Positions 7,561 to 16,153 of a stretch of DNA of 18,103 bases are shown here, in pieces. Source of the stretch: Methylococcaceae bacterium NSM2-1 (GTDB lineage: Bacteria; Pseudomonadota; Gammaproteobacteria; Methylococcales; Methylomonadaceae); NCBI GenBank assembly GCA_002256705.1, contig NQJI01000010.1, positions 1 to 18,103 on the forward strand, read 5' to 3'. A program made the position numbers and the translations under genes. Numbering within the stretch: the first letter of the stretch is position 1; each line of letters starts with the position of its first letter. A model generated the notes under the pieces. It ran no database searches, was not told the origin of the DNA, and saw nothing but the letters and a program-made list of their open reading frames with translations.

Positions 7561-8328
7561 ATGCCTACTGATGATCGTAACAAGCTGGAATCCGACAGCA
7601 ACAATCCCCGTCATATTGCCATTATCATGGATGGCAATGGCCGATGGGCGCAAAAAAGATTTATGCCCAGAGCTGTCGGCCATCAGGCTGGCGTTAAGAC
7701 CGTTAGAAAGATTGTAGAGTATTGCGCTAAACATAAGGTTGAAGTTTTGACTTTATTTGCTTTTAGTAGTGAAAACTGGCGGAGGCCAGAAGCAGAAGTC
7801 TCACTGCTGATGGCGCTTTTTATGGCAACCCTGCAAAGGGAAATCAACAAACTGGATCGTAATAATATTCGCTTGCGGTTTATCGGTGATAGAACTGCAT
7901 TCTCTGATAAATTACAACAAAAAATGGCCGAAGGAGAGGCTCAAACTCAAAATAATACCGCTTTAACGCTGGTCGTGGCAGCGAATTATGGCGGCCACTG
8001 GGATATATGTCAGGCATTCCAGAAAGTGGCAGAAAAAATGGCTACTGGAGAATTGAAAAATCAGGCGATCAGTGAACAGCTGATCAACCAGCATTTATCA
8101 ACGGCAGACCTGCCGGATCCTGACCTGTTCATAAGAACAGGTGGGGAACAACGTGTTAGCAATTTTATGTTATGGCAATTAGCCTATACAGAATTGTATT
8201 TTACCGCAACGCTCTGGCCCGATTTTGACCAGAATTCACTTGAAGATGCTATCAAGAGCTTTAAAAGCCGGCAACGGCGCTTTGGTCATACCAGTGAACA
8301 AGTTCTTAATAAATCAGTCACTCTATAA
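7561..8328 (+). CDS. uppS: Isoprenyl transferase (undecaprenyl diphosphate synthase)
   Basis: UppS adds eight isopentenyl units to farnesyl-PP, making the C55 carrier for peptidoglycan, O-antigen and other glycans. From the ATG at 7561 it has 255 residues (E. coli 253). A TTG at 7546 would add five residues but overlaps the frr stop, and GAGAG at 7548-7552 better serves the ATG. The signature IIMDGNGRWA at 21-30 includes catalytic D24. SSENWRRP is at 69-76. IRTGGEQRVSN at 191-201 and E211 (YTELYF) form the IPP/Mg site. It sits between frr and cdsA, so lipid-carrier and phospholipid synthesis are made from one transcript. Confidence 0.96.
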   Translation: MPTDDRNKLESDSNNPRHIAIIMDGNGRWAQKRFMPRAVGHQAGVKTVRKIVEYCAKHKVEVLTLFAFSSENWRRPEAEVSLLMALFMATLQREINKLDRNNIRLRFIGDRTAFSDKLQQKMAEGEAQTQNNTALTLVVAANYGGHWDICQAFQKVAEKMATGELKNQAISEQLINQHLSTADLPDPDLFIRTGGEQRVSNFMLWQLAYTELYFTATLWPDFDQNSLEDAIKSFKSRQRRFGHTSEQVLNKSVTL

Positions 8329-8353
8329 CTTCAACATTAAATAGCTTACAAAA

Positions 8354-9229
8354 ATGTTACTAAAGCGAATTATAACGGCATCAGTCCTTGCTTTACTTAT
8401 TGCACTGGCAGTGTTCATATTGCCGAAGGACTATTTTTCATTGGTGATAGGATTGATCGCCCTTTTAGCTGCATGGGAGTGGAGTAATCTTGTAGGTGTT
8501 ACCTCTCCGGTTAAGCGTGTATTATTATTGTTGGCGTTGATCCTGCCAATGTTGGTAATTCAATTTTGGACGCAAATTCTTGAGTTGGTCGCGCAAATTT
8601 TTGATTGGCCCGATGTCAGGGATTATTCAGGAATTCTGGAATGGCTGGTCATACCACCGGTGTTATTCTGGATATTAGTCATGATATTAATCAGAAACAC
8701 ACCACAAGGCTTGTTAAATCTGCAACTGAAAACCCGATATAAAGTTTTGATCGGCTGGTTCATTTTATTATCGGCCTGGATGTTTTTATCCCGATTAAGA
8801 AATCTTTTTGAGGCAGAAATGACGATGTATTTTTTAATCCTGATTTGGGCTGGGGATATTTCGGCTTATTTTGCCGGGAAGAAGTGGGGTACAACCCAGT
8901 TGGCGCCTGAAATCAGCCCCGGTAAAACAGTTGCGGGAATGTATGGCGCTTTAATAGCCGGTACTGTTTGGGCTGCGATTTTCATAGGTTATTATGGCTA
9001 TCGCGATGGCTTTGTGTGGATCAGGATATTCGATTTTATACTGTTGTCTGTATTGACAGTATTGATCTCCATTTATGGTGATCTATTTGTCAGTGTGGTC
9101 AAGCGTCAACGTGGTGTAAAAGATAGCGGATCATTATTACCGGGTCATGGAGGTGTTCTGGATAGAATAGACAGTTTGATTGCTGCCATTCCATTTTTTT
9201 ATGCCGGCGTATATTTAATTCAGCTATGA
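8354..9229 (+). CDS. cdsA: Phosphatidate cytidylyltransferase (CDP-diglyceride synthase)
   Basis: CdsA converts phosphatidic acid and CTP to CDP-diacylglycerol, the branch point to all bacterial phospholipids, in the inner membrane. The 291-residue protein is almost wholly hydrophobic, with about eight likely membrane segments beginning at residue 6. The family signature is intact near the C-terminus: S-V-V-K-R, then KDSGSLLPGHGGVLDRIDS at about 255-273. The D-S-G and D-R-x-D residues bind Mg and CTP. No clear Shine-Dalgarno precedes the ATG, which starts 25 bp after uppS. The 3' end overlaps dxr by ATGA. Confidence 0.95.
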   Translation: MLLKRIITASVLALLIALAVFILPKDYFSLVIGLIALLAAWEWSNLVGVTSPVKRVLLLLALILPMLVIQFWTQILELVAQIFDWPDVRDYSGILEWLVIPPVLFWILVMILIRNTPQGLLNLQLKTRYKVLIGWFILLSAWMFLSRLRNLFEAEMTMYFLILIWAGDISAYFAGKKWGTTQLAPEISPGKTVAGMYGALIAGTVWAAIFIGYYGYRDGFVWIRIFDFILLSVLTVLISIYGDLFVSVVKRQRGVKDSGSLLPGHGGVLDRIDSLIAAIPFFYAGVYLIQL

Positions 9230-10410
9230 AAGGTATATGCATACTCGGAGCAACAGGTTCAATTGGTGTCAGCACTTTAGACATTGCCGCCAGACATTCG
9301 AATCTTTATAACGTAGTCGCTCTAACGGCTAATAACAATATAGACCTTTTATACGAGCAATGTCTTGAGCATCATCCTGAAGTTGTCGTAGTTGTCGATG
9401 AAAACAAGGCACTGGTATTTGCAGAGAAGCTTAAAAATTCGCCGATATCCGATATTAAAGTATTGTCAGGGGCCAAGTCGCTTGAGTATGTTGCAACATT
9501 GGATAACGTAGATTCAGTCATGGCGGCCATAGTCGGTGCGGCGGGTTTGTTGCCTAGCCTGGCAGCGGCAAAGGCAGGCAAAACCATTTTATTAGCCAAT
9601 AAAGAAGCCTTGGTTATGTCCGGCGATATTTTTATGCAAGCCGTTGCGGAGTCAGGGGCGCAATTATTGCCTATCGACAGTGAGCATAATGCTATTTTTC
9701 AATGCATGCCGGCCGGCTATAAATCCGGTATGCAAACGAAACAAGCCAGACGTATTTTATTGACCGCTTCAGGCGGGCCCTTTCGTGAAATGCCAATAGC
9801 TCAAATGGCCAATGTTACACCCGATCAAGCGGTTGCCCACCCCAATTGGGATATGGGCAGAAAGATTTCGGTAGATTCTGCAACCATGATGAATAAAGGC
9901 CTGGAAATGATTGAAGCCTGTATTTTATTCGCCATGACACCGGATCAAATACAGGTTGTTATCCATCCCCAAAGTGTTATCCATTCGATGGTAGATTATG
10001 TTGATGGCACTGTGCTGGCACAAATGGGCAACCCGGACATGCGCGTTCCCATTGCCTATTCAATGGCATGGCCAGAACGGTTTGATTCAGGCGTTGAACC
10101 CTTGAATATTTTTGATGTCCAGAGGATGGATTTTGAACAGCCAAATCTGGAGCGTTTCCCCTGTCTACGTCTCGCTTATGAGGCCATTAACAAGGGCGGC
10201 ATTATGCCAACCGTTTTAAATGCTGCAAATGAAATAGCCGTGGACGCATTCCTGAATGAACAGGTACGTTTTACTGACATTCCGGTTATTATCGAGCGTT
10301 GCATGGAAAAATTTGAAGTCAAACCAGCCAATACCCTTGATATTATCCTGGAGGCAGATCAACATGCCAGGCTGGTATCCAAACAAATTATTACCGAGCT
10401 CAATCAATAA
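9226..10410 (+). CDS. dxr: 1-deoxy-D-xylulose 5-phosphate reductoisomerase
   Basis: Dxr makes 2-C-methyl-D-erythritol 4-phosphate from DXP using NADPH, the first committed step of the MEP isoprenoid pathway, and is the fosmidomycin target. The length is 394 residues (E. coli 398). The NADPH loop GATGSIG is at 8-14, and LANKEAL is at 123-129. Metal ligands D151 and E153 lie in IDSEHNAIFQ. The TASGGPFR flexible-loop region is at 180-187. HPNWDMGRKISVDSATMMNKGLE at 205-227 supplies the third metal ligand, E227. It overlaps cdsA by four bases and rseP by one (TAATG). The neighbouring uppS consumes the pathway's end product, IPP. Confidence 0.97.
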   Translation: MKGICILGATGSIGVSTLDIAARHSNLYNVVALTANNNIDLLYEQCLEHHPEVVVVVDENKALVFAEKLKNSPISDIKVLSGAKSLEYVATLDNVDSVMAAIVGAAGLLPSLAAAKAGKTILLANKEALVMSGDIFMQAVAESGAQLLPIDSEHNAIFQCMPAGYKSGMQTKQARRILLTASGGPFREMPIAQMANVTPDQAVAHPNWDMGRKISVDSATMMNKGLEMIEACILFAMTPDQIQVVIHPQSVIHSMVDYVDGTVLAQMGNPDMRVPIAYSMAWPERFDSGVEPLNIFDVQRMDFEQPNLERFPCLRLAYEAINKGGIMPTVLNAANEIAVDAFLNEQVRFTDIPVIIERCMEKFEVKPANTLDIILEADQHARLVSKQIITELNQ

Positions 10411-11771
10411 TGGATTTACTGCATACACTGTTTTATTTCGCCATAGCTATCGGTGTTCTGGTTTCATTTCATGAATTTGGGCATTTCTGGGTGGCGCGTA
10501 AAGCTGGAGTAAAAGTACTTCGGTTTTCCGTCGGTTTTGGCAAGGTTTTATGGTCCTATCAGAAAACTCCTGAAGCCACAGAGTATGTATTATCTGCCAT
10601 TCCACTGGGTGGTTATGTCAAAATGGTCGATGAGCGGGAAGGCGAGGTTAAAAAAGAAGACTTAGCCTTCGCTTTTAACCGGCAGTCTCTACTGGCCAGA
10701 ACAGCAATAGTCGCGGCTGGCCCAATTTTTAATTTGATGCTTGCTGTTGCCTTGTTTTGGAGTGTTCTGGTTATTGGCGAAATGGGCATTAAACCAATAC
10801 TCGGAGCTGTAGAGCAGGGGACATTAGCTGCTACAGCCGGTTTTGTTGAAGGCGATCAGATCATTTCAGTCAATGACAAGTTAACACCGACCTGGACTGA
10901 AGCCATGGGTGTGATAATCGCCTCGGCACTGGATGGTGATAGAGACATTAAGATTACTGTAAAAAACATCGATGATCAGCCTTACGTCAGAATTTTGAAG
11001 ATTGCTGAAAGCGATGTTCAGAATCCTGAAGTATTGTATCAACGCTTGGGATTTAAACCCTGGTCGCCTAAATTAAAACCGATCATAGGGTTAGTGCTTC
11101 CTGACAGTGCCGCATTAGCTGCGGGTTTGCAAAAGGGTGATTTGATTATTAGTGCTGATGGCACAGTTATGAATGACTGGATGCAGTGGGTAAGTACTGT
11201 AAAAAATCACCCTGGCGTTACTATAAACCTGATTATAGAGCGTGACGGCGTTCAGTTACCCTTAACCATTACGCCAAAAAGCGTGCAATCCGGGCAGAAA
11301 ACAGAAGGTAAAATTGGTGCGTCCGTTTTTGTTCCAGAAGAGCTGATAAAATCAGTCAGTGTTGAATATTCATTATCGCCGTTGAAAGCAATACCGGTTG
11401 CCCTGGAAACTACTTGGTATTACTCTTCTGCGACTTTAAAAATGATGGGCAGAATGCTGATTGGCAAAGCTTCGGTAGAAAACCTGAGCGGACCTATCAG
11501 TATTGCCCAGTATGCCGGACAATCTGCGGATATGGGCCTGGTACCTTTCATAAAATTTATGGCACTGGTTAGTGTCAGTTTAGGTGTCTTGAATTTATTG
11601 CCGGTTCCCGTGCTCGATGGCGGTCATTTGCTATTTTTTGCCCTGGAAGCCATTAAAGGCAGTCCTGTTTCAGACAGAATACAAACCTTTTTCCAGCAAG
11701 TCGGCATAGCTTTGCTTATGTCATTAATGGCATTAGCTATGGTTCTGGATGTTCAACGATTATTTCATTAA
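10410..11771 (+). CDS. rseP: RIP metalloprotease RseP (site-2 protease)
   Basis: RseP cuts the transmembrane segment of anti-sigma factor RseA after DegS has trimmed it, releasing sigma-E in the envelope stress response, and it also removes signal-peptide remnants. The length is 453 residues (E. coli 450). The zinc motif HEFGH is at 21-25 in the first membrane helix. Two central PDZ domains occupy about 120-310 (one around 'AATAGFVEGDQIISVN', the next 'SAALAAGLQKGDLIISADG'). The third zinc ligand is in NLLPVPVLDGGH at 395-406 (D403). A final C-terminal helix follows. It is the last gene of the conserved cluster here; the usual next gene, bamA, does not follow. Confidence 0.97.
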   Translation: MDLLHTLFYFAIAIGVLVSFHEFGHFWVARKAGVKVLRFSVGFGKVLWSYQKTPEATEYVLSAIPLGGYVKMVDEREGEVKKEDLAFAFNRQSLLARTAIVAAGPIFNLMLAVALFWSVLVIGEMGIKPILGAVEQGTLAATAGFVEGDQIISVNDKLTPTWTEAMGVIIASALDGDRDIKITVKNIDDQPYVRILKIAESDVQNPEVLYQRLGFKPWSPKLKPIIGLVLPDSAALAAGLQKGDLIISADGTVMNDWMQWVSTVKNHPGVTINLIIERDGVQLPLTITPKSVQSGQKTEGKIGASVFVPEELIKSVSVEYSLSPLKAIPVALETTWYYSSATLKMMGRMLIGKASVENLSGPISIAQYAGQSADMGLVPFIKFMALVSVSLGVLNLLPVPVLDGGHLLFFALEAIKGSPVSDRIQTFFQQVGIALLMSLMALAMVLDVQRLFH

Positions 11772-11780
11772 GTTAGGCGC

Positions 11781-11823
11781 AAGGTTAAAGTAAGATACCG
11801 GAAGTGGTAAGCTTTTTGACCTT
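11781..11823 (+). terminator. Structured element after rseP
   Basis: AAGGTTAAAG at 11781-11790 pairs with CTTTTTGACCTT at 11812-11823 (about 9-10 bp with wobble). Inside, TACC at 11796-11799 and GGTA at 11806-11809 form a small inner stem. This gives a two-tier hairpin 10 bp after the rseP stop, and it overlaps the first copy of the repeat at 11808-11834. It may end the rseP transcript, but there is no U-tract beyond the right arm. Confidence 0.4.
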
Positions 11824-11834
11824 AAGCCTTTATA
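11808..11834 (+). repeat. 27-nt imperfect direct repeat, copy A
   Basis: This copy begins TAAGCTTTTTGA and matches the copy at 13511-13537 at 23 of 27 positions in the same orientation. It lies between rseP and dsbC. The two copies bracket the dsbC-pseudogene segment. Confidence 0.65.
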
Positions 11835-11862
11835 AATTTATTTAAGGAAACACGAGAAAACC

Positions 11863-12585
11863 ATGAGAAAAGTTATTAAGATTGCCGCGTTATCACTATT
11901 CGGTCTTATGTTGTCTGCCGCTAATGCCGATGAGGTTGCCATCAAGCGATCAATGGCCAAGTCTATGCCATCTGTGAAAATTGATTCCGTTAAACCCTCC
12001 GAGGTCAAAGGTCTTTATGAGGTCATAGTTGGCGCTAATATCTTTTATGTTTCTGGGGATGGGAAATATTTGCTACAGGGACGCCTGGTTGATGTGGCAA
12101 CCCGTAAGGATTTAACGGAAGAAAAATTGAGTAATACACGAAAACAGGCCATTGAAAAAGTCGGTCAGGATAATATGATCGTGTTTAAACCAAAAATAAA
12201 AAAATATACGGTGTCTGTTTTTACCGATATAGATTGCGGGTATTGTCGTAAACTGCATTCAGAGATTGATCAATATTTGGCTCAAGGCATTACTATTCAA
12301 TACTTGTTTTTCCCGAGGACAGGTAAAGATTCAGATTCCTACAATAAAGCGGTATCTGTCTGGTGTGCTGATGACCGAAATGCAGCTTTAACCGCAGCGA
12401 AAAAAGACCAAAAAGTACCGGCTAAAACCTGCGATAATCCTGTTGATGAACACATGCAGTTAGGTGCGGATTTTGACGTGAAAGGAACACCGATGATTGT
12501 CTCGGAGAACGGCAATATCTATCCGGGCTATTTGCCGGCAAAACAATTGGTTGAAGCGCTGGAAAGCGAAAAAAATCCGAAATAA
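11863..12585 (+). CDS. dsbC: Periplasmic thiol:disulfide interchange protein DsbC
   Basis: DsbC is the periplasmic disulfide isomerase that reshuffles wrong disulfides and is kept reduced by DsbD. The 240-residue precursor starts with a signal peptide (MRKVIKIAALSLFGLMLSAANA, cut near residue 22 before DE). The N-terminal dimerisation domain covers about 25-85. A linker helix then leads into the thioredoxin domain. The catalytic CGYC is at 125-128 (FTDIDCGYCRKLH), and the cis-proline is P210 in KGTPMIV. C168 and C190 match the second, structural disulfide of E. coli DsbC. AAGGAA lies 13 bases before the ATG, rather far; CGAGAA is nearer. Its position directly after rseP is unusual, although both act in envelope quality control. 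Confidence 0.95.
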   Translation: MRKVIKIAALSLFGLMLSAANADEVAIKRSMAKSMPSVKIDSVKPSEVKGLYEVIVGANIFYVSGDGKYLLQGRLVDVATRKDLTEEKLSNTRKQAIEKVGQDNMIVFKPKIKKYTVSVFTDIDCGYCRKLHSEIDQYLAQGITIQYLFFPRTGKDSDSYNKAVSVWCADDRNAALTAAKKDQKVPAKTCDNPVDEHMQLGADFDVKGTPMIVSENGNIYPGYLPAKQLVEALESEKNPK

Positions 12586-12597
12586 AACGACGATGCA

Positions 12598-12619
12598 AGG
12601 GTGGTCGACCGGTCACCCT
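12598..12619 (+). terminator. Hairpin downstream of dsbC
   Basis: AGGGTGGTC and GGTCACCCT form a stem of about 9 bp (with two wobble pairs) around a GACC loop, 13 bp after the dsbC stop. A short T-run follows only after 12 bases, so termination efficiency is doubtful. The remaining sequence to 12783 shows no further gene. Confidence 0.45.
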
Positions 12620-12783
12620 AGCAACTGAATTTTTGTTGGTAGTTTTATAGGTTGGGCAACTGCTTTATCATTGCCTGACAATACAGCTTTTATAGTTGGT
12701 TTAATTGACTCAATAAATCAACCGAGTCTGGCATCAATGGCTTCTATTGATTTTATTAGCGTTAGGCTCTCACAGGAACCACA

Positions 12784-13325
12784 ATGGAACTTCTTGTAAA
12801 TCTGCTGATTGGAATAGCTTGGCCTGTTGCAGCAGTTTGGATTGCATACCTCTTTAAGGGAGAACTGCGATCCTTGCTGTACTGAATGTTCAAATACAAA
12901 GACTTAGAAGCAAAGTTCGAAAGTGGTCTTGCAGAGGCTGAGGCAAAAGTAACTGCAATTGAAAGATCCTCGCCTTCATCCCCACCTCGTCCAGAAATAA
13001 GCTCAAAACTTGAGCAATTATGTCGGATTACAGATGTATCTCCCCGGGCAGCCATTATGGAAGCGTGGGTATTGGTCGAAGATGCGGCAGGAAAATCGGG
13101 GTTTGTACAAGGTGCAACGATACCACGCGTCAATCTACATTTTTCGTTGAGGAATTGGTTCGTCTTGGTATACTGCCTACGGGTAGTGACTCATTGCTTG
13201 ACCAAATGCGAAAACTACGAAATCAAGCTTCACACCTACCTGATTTCAGCTTTAATCAAGGCGAAGCTGACCGCTATCTTCAATTGGCCGCCAGAATGTC
13301 CGAGCTTATTCTCAATGTTGAGTAG
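12784..13325 (+). pseudogene. Decayed gene for a membrane-anchored hypothetical protein
   Basis: A good Shine-Dalgarno (AGGAA at 12774-12778) precedes an ATG at 12784 that encodes a single membrane anchor (LLIGIAWPVAAVWIAYLF) and then FKGELRSLLY. An in-frame TGA stops it at 12883-12885. The same frame continues at once with FKYKDLEAKFESGLAEAEAK and a cytoplasmic helical part (PRAAIMEAWVLVEDAAGKSG). Near 13118-13145 the sensible frame shifts by loss of one base or gain of two, and ends with FFVEELVRLGIL, MRKLRNQASH and DRYLQLAARMSELI before a TAG at 13323. Repaired, it would be about 180 residues: one N-terminal helix and a cytoplasmic domain whose L-R-N-Q-x-x-H motif resembles DUF4145/HEPN-like hypothetical proteins. 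The family assignment is tentative and the function unknown. Confidence 0.75.
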
Positions 13326-13510
13326 AGCTAGTATGCTTAGGGTGCGAATCAAAGCATTTTCAGTATGTTTTATTTGGATTCTTGACTTTTAGTTGGTGCC
13401 CATGTGTCTTTGCTTGGTCTAACAAGTCAGTTAAAAAATCAATGGGGTGGATCAGACTCGATTGATCGCCTTTCACCTGATCTTCACTTCCGGATTTGTG
13501 CTAAAGGTAA

Positions 13511-13537
13511 TAAGCTTTTTGATCTTGAACCTTTTTA
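13511..13537 (+). repeat. 27-nt imperfect direct repeat, copy B
   Basis: This copy matches 11808-11834 at 23 of 27 positions in the same orientation and overlaps the mutS stop codon (13535-13537). On the minus strand it contains AAGGTTCAAGATC, echoing the GGTTCAA tandem repeat at 4243. An ACTTCCGG lies about 15 bp upstream, while copy A has the inverse CCGGAAGT just upstream of it. This hints at a longer, rearranged element. Confidence 0.6.
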
Positions 13538-16117
13538 CACCAATCCCTTAAGCCGATAAAGCAACTCCAATGCTTGCCGGGGGCTCAGGTCGTCCGGTTT
13601 TATATCTTCCAGCAATGTGACTACGGGATGACATTCTTTCGATGAAAACAAATCCAGTTGGTTAACGCCTGTCGCAGTTTGTTGCTCGTTATATGCATGA
13701 TCTTCCAAATGCCGCAGTTTGGTTTTGGCCTTATCTATCACCGAACGCGGCACGCCCGCCAGCGAGGCAACCTGCAAGCCGTAACTTTGATTGGCCGGGC
13801 CGTCTTTAACGGCATGTAAAAAGATAATCTTGTCACCGTGTTCCATCGCATCCAGATGCACGTTATGGATGGTTTTCTGTTCATCGGCCAGTGTAGTTAA
13901 CTCAAAATAGTGTGTCGCAAATAATGTAAAAGCCTTGGTTTCTTTGGCCAGATGATCGGCACATGCCCAGGCAAGAGACAAGCCGTCAAAAGTGCTGGTA
14001 CCACGACCTATCTCATCCATCAAAATCAGGCTTTTTGAGGTGGCGTTATGGAGAATATTGGCGGTCTCCGACATCTCCACCATAAACGTGGAACGACCGC
14101 TGGCCAGATCGTCGGAAGCGCCAATCCGGGTAAAAATCTTGTCGATTGGGCCGCAGGTCAGCGTTGTCGCCGGCACATAACAGCCGATGTGCGCGATCAA
14201 GACGATAAGCGCCGCCTGGCGCATATAGGTAGATTTACCGCCCATATTGGGGCCAGTAATCACCAGCATCCGGCGCTGGCTGGAAAGCGACAGATCGTTG
14301 GGCACAAAAGGAATGTCGGAAACCTGTTCAACGACCAGATGCCGGCCACCCTCAATGCTTATGCCGGGCTTATCAACCAAGGTTGGTTGCGATAAATTCA
14401 AGGCCACGGCACGTTCGGCAAAGTTCACCAGCACATCCAGTTCAGCGAGAGCGGCAGCACATTGTTGCAGAGGAATCAATGAGGCTGAAATAGAGTTAAG
14501 TAATTCTTCGTACAAAAATTTTTCAAAAGACAAAGCCTTGTCTTTAGCGCTGAGGACCTTATCTTCAAACGATTTTAATTCCTCGGTAAAGTACCGCTCA
14601 GCCCCTTTTAAGGTCTGTTTGCGGGTGTAATGTGAGGGTACTTTCTCAGCGTGCAAGCGGGAAATTTCAATATAATAACCATGTACGCGGTTGTAATTGA
14701 CCTTAAGATTAGTAATGCCGGTTGCCGCTTTTTCTCTGGTTTCCATGTCTATCAGAAACTGATCGGCGTTTTGGCTTAAGTGTCGCAAATCATCCAGATC
14801 CTGATTATAGCCGGTTGCAATAACACCACCGTCACGAATAAGCACCGGTGGATTATCAATAAGGGCATCTTGCAGCAGCTTTAACATCTCCGGCTGTTCG
14901 CCGATTTGGTTACTTAATTGGCTAAGTTGAGGGTTTCGGCTGGTCGCAAGTACCTGTTGTAATGCGGGTAACACCGCCAGGGTATTTCGTAATACCAATA
15001 AATCGCGTGGACGAGCTGATTTTAAGGCGATGCGCGAACTAATCCTTTCAATATCGCCAACTTGCCCCAGATGGGTTTGCACATCCTGATATACATTGCC
15101 ATTAAGTAATTCATCAACACAGGCATAGCGATCTTCAAGAATGTGGTGATCGCGTAGAGGTCTGTTGATCCAGCGCCTTAAACAGCGGCTGCCCATGGCG
15201 GTAGCGGTTTTGTCCAATACTCCAAACAGCGTGTATTGCAGGTGTCCAGAGGGATGATAATCCAGTTCAAGATTGCGGCGGCTGGAAGCATCAAGCAAAA
15301 TGCTGTCAGCACTGCTTTCCGTGCGGATGCCCTGAATATGGGGTAAAGCACCTTGCTGGGTATCTTTAACATAGTGCAATATAGCGCCTGCTGCTGCAAT
15401 TGCTGCGGCTAGGTTATCACAGCCAAAGCCTTTTAAATCAAGCGTATTGAATTGTTTCAACACCCGTTGCCTGGCACTTTCCGGCTCAAAATGCCAGGGT
15501 GGTCTCCTGCATAAACCGCTTCGCTGTTGTAAGTTCGAAGGCAGCGGCCAGTCTTCGCTAAACAGCAATTCAGCCGGATTAAGGCGGCCCAGTTCACTGA
15601 GCAGCTGGTCTTCGGATTTCACCTGTTGCAATACAAAGCGGCCACTGGTTAAATCCAGGCTGGCAATACCGTGCTGCGTTCCCAGACTGGCGCTTGGGAG
15701 CGAGCACACAGCGACCAGTAAATTATCTTTCCGATCTTCAAGCAAGGCTTCATCCGTGACTGTTCCGGGTGTAACAATCCGCACAACTTTACGCTCGACC
15801 GGACCTTTAGACGTCGCAGGATCGCCGGTTTGTTCGCAAATTGCTATAGATTCACCGTTTTTTAATAGTCTGGCGAGATAGCCTTCGGCTGCGTGATAGG
15901 GTATGCCGGCCATGGGAATCGGCAATCCTGCAGATTGCCCGCGGCTGGTTAAAGTAATATCCAGTAATTGCGAGGCTTTTTTGGCATCATCAAAGAACAG
16001 TTCGTAAAAATCCCCCATGCGGTAGAACAAAAGGGTATCAGGGTGATCTGATTTGATGCGCAAATATTGCTGCATCATCGGCGTGTGCGGGTCGGCTAGT
16101 TTCTGTTTTATACTCAT
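13535..16117 (-). CDS. mutS: DNA mismatch repair protein MutS
   Basis: MutS recognises base mismatches and small loops and recruits MutL to start strand-directed repair. The length is 860 residues (E. coli 853). The mismatch-reading F-x-E motif is at residues 37-39 in [10 protein letters not shown]. Connector, core/lever and clamp domains follow. The ABC-type ATPase has Walker [10 protein letters not shown] at about 621-629, Walker [17 protein letters not shown] at about 694-709 and a conserved H in FATHYFEL. The C-terminal tail (NQLDLF region and [16 protein letters not shown]) is the dimer/tetramer segment, and NQLDLF resembles a beta-clamp-binding motif. It is divergent from pncC with only 36 bp between starts, so its promoter must lie in that gap or inside pncC. 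Confidence 0.97.
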   Translation of the reverse strand: MSIKQKLADPHTPMMQQYLRIKSDHPDTLLFYRMGDFYELFFDDAKKASQLLDITLTSRGQSAGLPIPMAGIPYHAAEGYLARLLKNGESIAICEQTGDPATSKGPVERKVVRIVTPGTVTDEALLEDRKDNLLVAVCSLPSASLGTQHGIASLDLTSGRFVLQQVKSEDQLLSELGRLNPAELLFSEDWPLPSNLQQRSGLCRRPPWHFEPESARQRVLKQFNTLDLKGFGCDNLAAAIAAAGAILHYVKDTQQGALPHIQGIRTESSADSILLDASSRRNLELDYHPSGHLQYTLFGVLDKTATAMGSRCLRRWINRPLRDHHILEDRYACVDELLNGNVYQDVQTHLGQVGDIERISSRIALKSARPRDLLVLRNTLAVLPALQQVLATSRNPQLSQLSNQIGEQPEMLKLLQDALIDNPPVLIRDGGVIATGYNQDLDDLRHLSQNADQFLIDMETREKAATGITNLKVNYNRVHGYYIEISRLHAEKVPSHYTRKQTLKGAERYFTEELKSFEDKVLSAKDKALSFEKFLYEELLNSISASLIPLQQCAAALAELDVLVNFAERAVALNLSQPTLVDKPGISIEGGRHLVVEQVSDIPFVPNDLSLSSQRRMLVITGPNMGGKSTYMRQAALIVLIAHIGCYVPATTLTCGPIDKIFTRIGASDDLASGRSTFMVEMSETANILHNATSKSLILMDEIGRGTSTFDGLSLAWACADHLAKETKAFTLFATHYFELTTLADEQKTIHNVHLDAMEHGDKIIFLHAVKDGPANQSYGLQVASLAGVPRSVIDKAKTKLRHLEDHAYNEQQTATGVNQLDLFSSKECHPVVTLLEDIKPDDLSPRQALELLYRLKGLV

Positions 16118-16153
16118 GGTTCTATTTTATCTGAAGTCGCACGAGGTCACATC

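Noticed and set aside
12883..12885. TGA read as selenocysteine
   Set aside because: No selenocysteine-insertion hairpin is evident, the codon lies in a membrane-anchor linker where a redox residue is not expected, and the gene also carries a frameshift.
11808..13537. Insertion sequence or composite transposon bounded by the 27-nt repeats
   Set aside because: The repeats are in direct orientation, imperfect, and no transposase or integrase lies between them, so a mobile element cannot be supported.
14048..14630. Plus-strand open frames inside mutS (also 15447-15881)
   Set aside because: They are antisense shadows of the conserved MutS ATPase and N-terminal domains, with no recognisable protein features.
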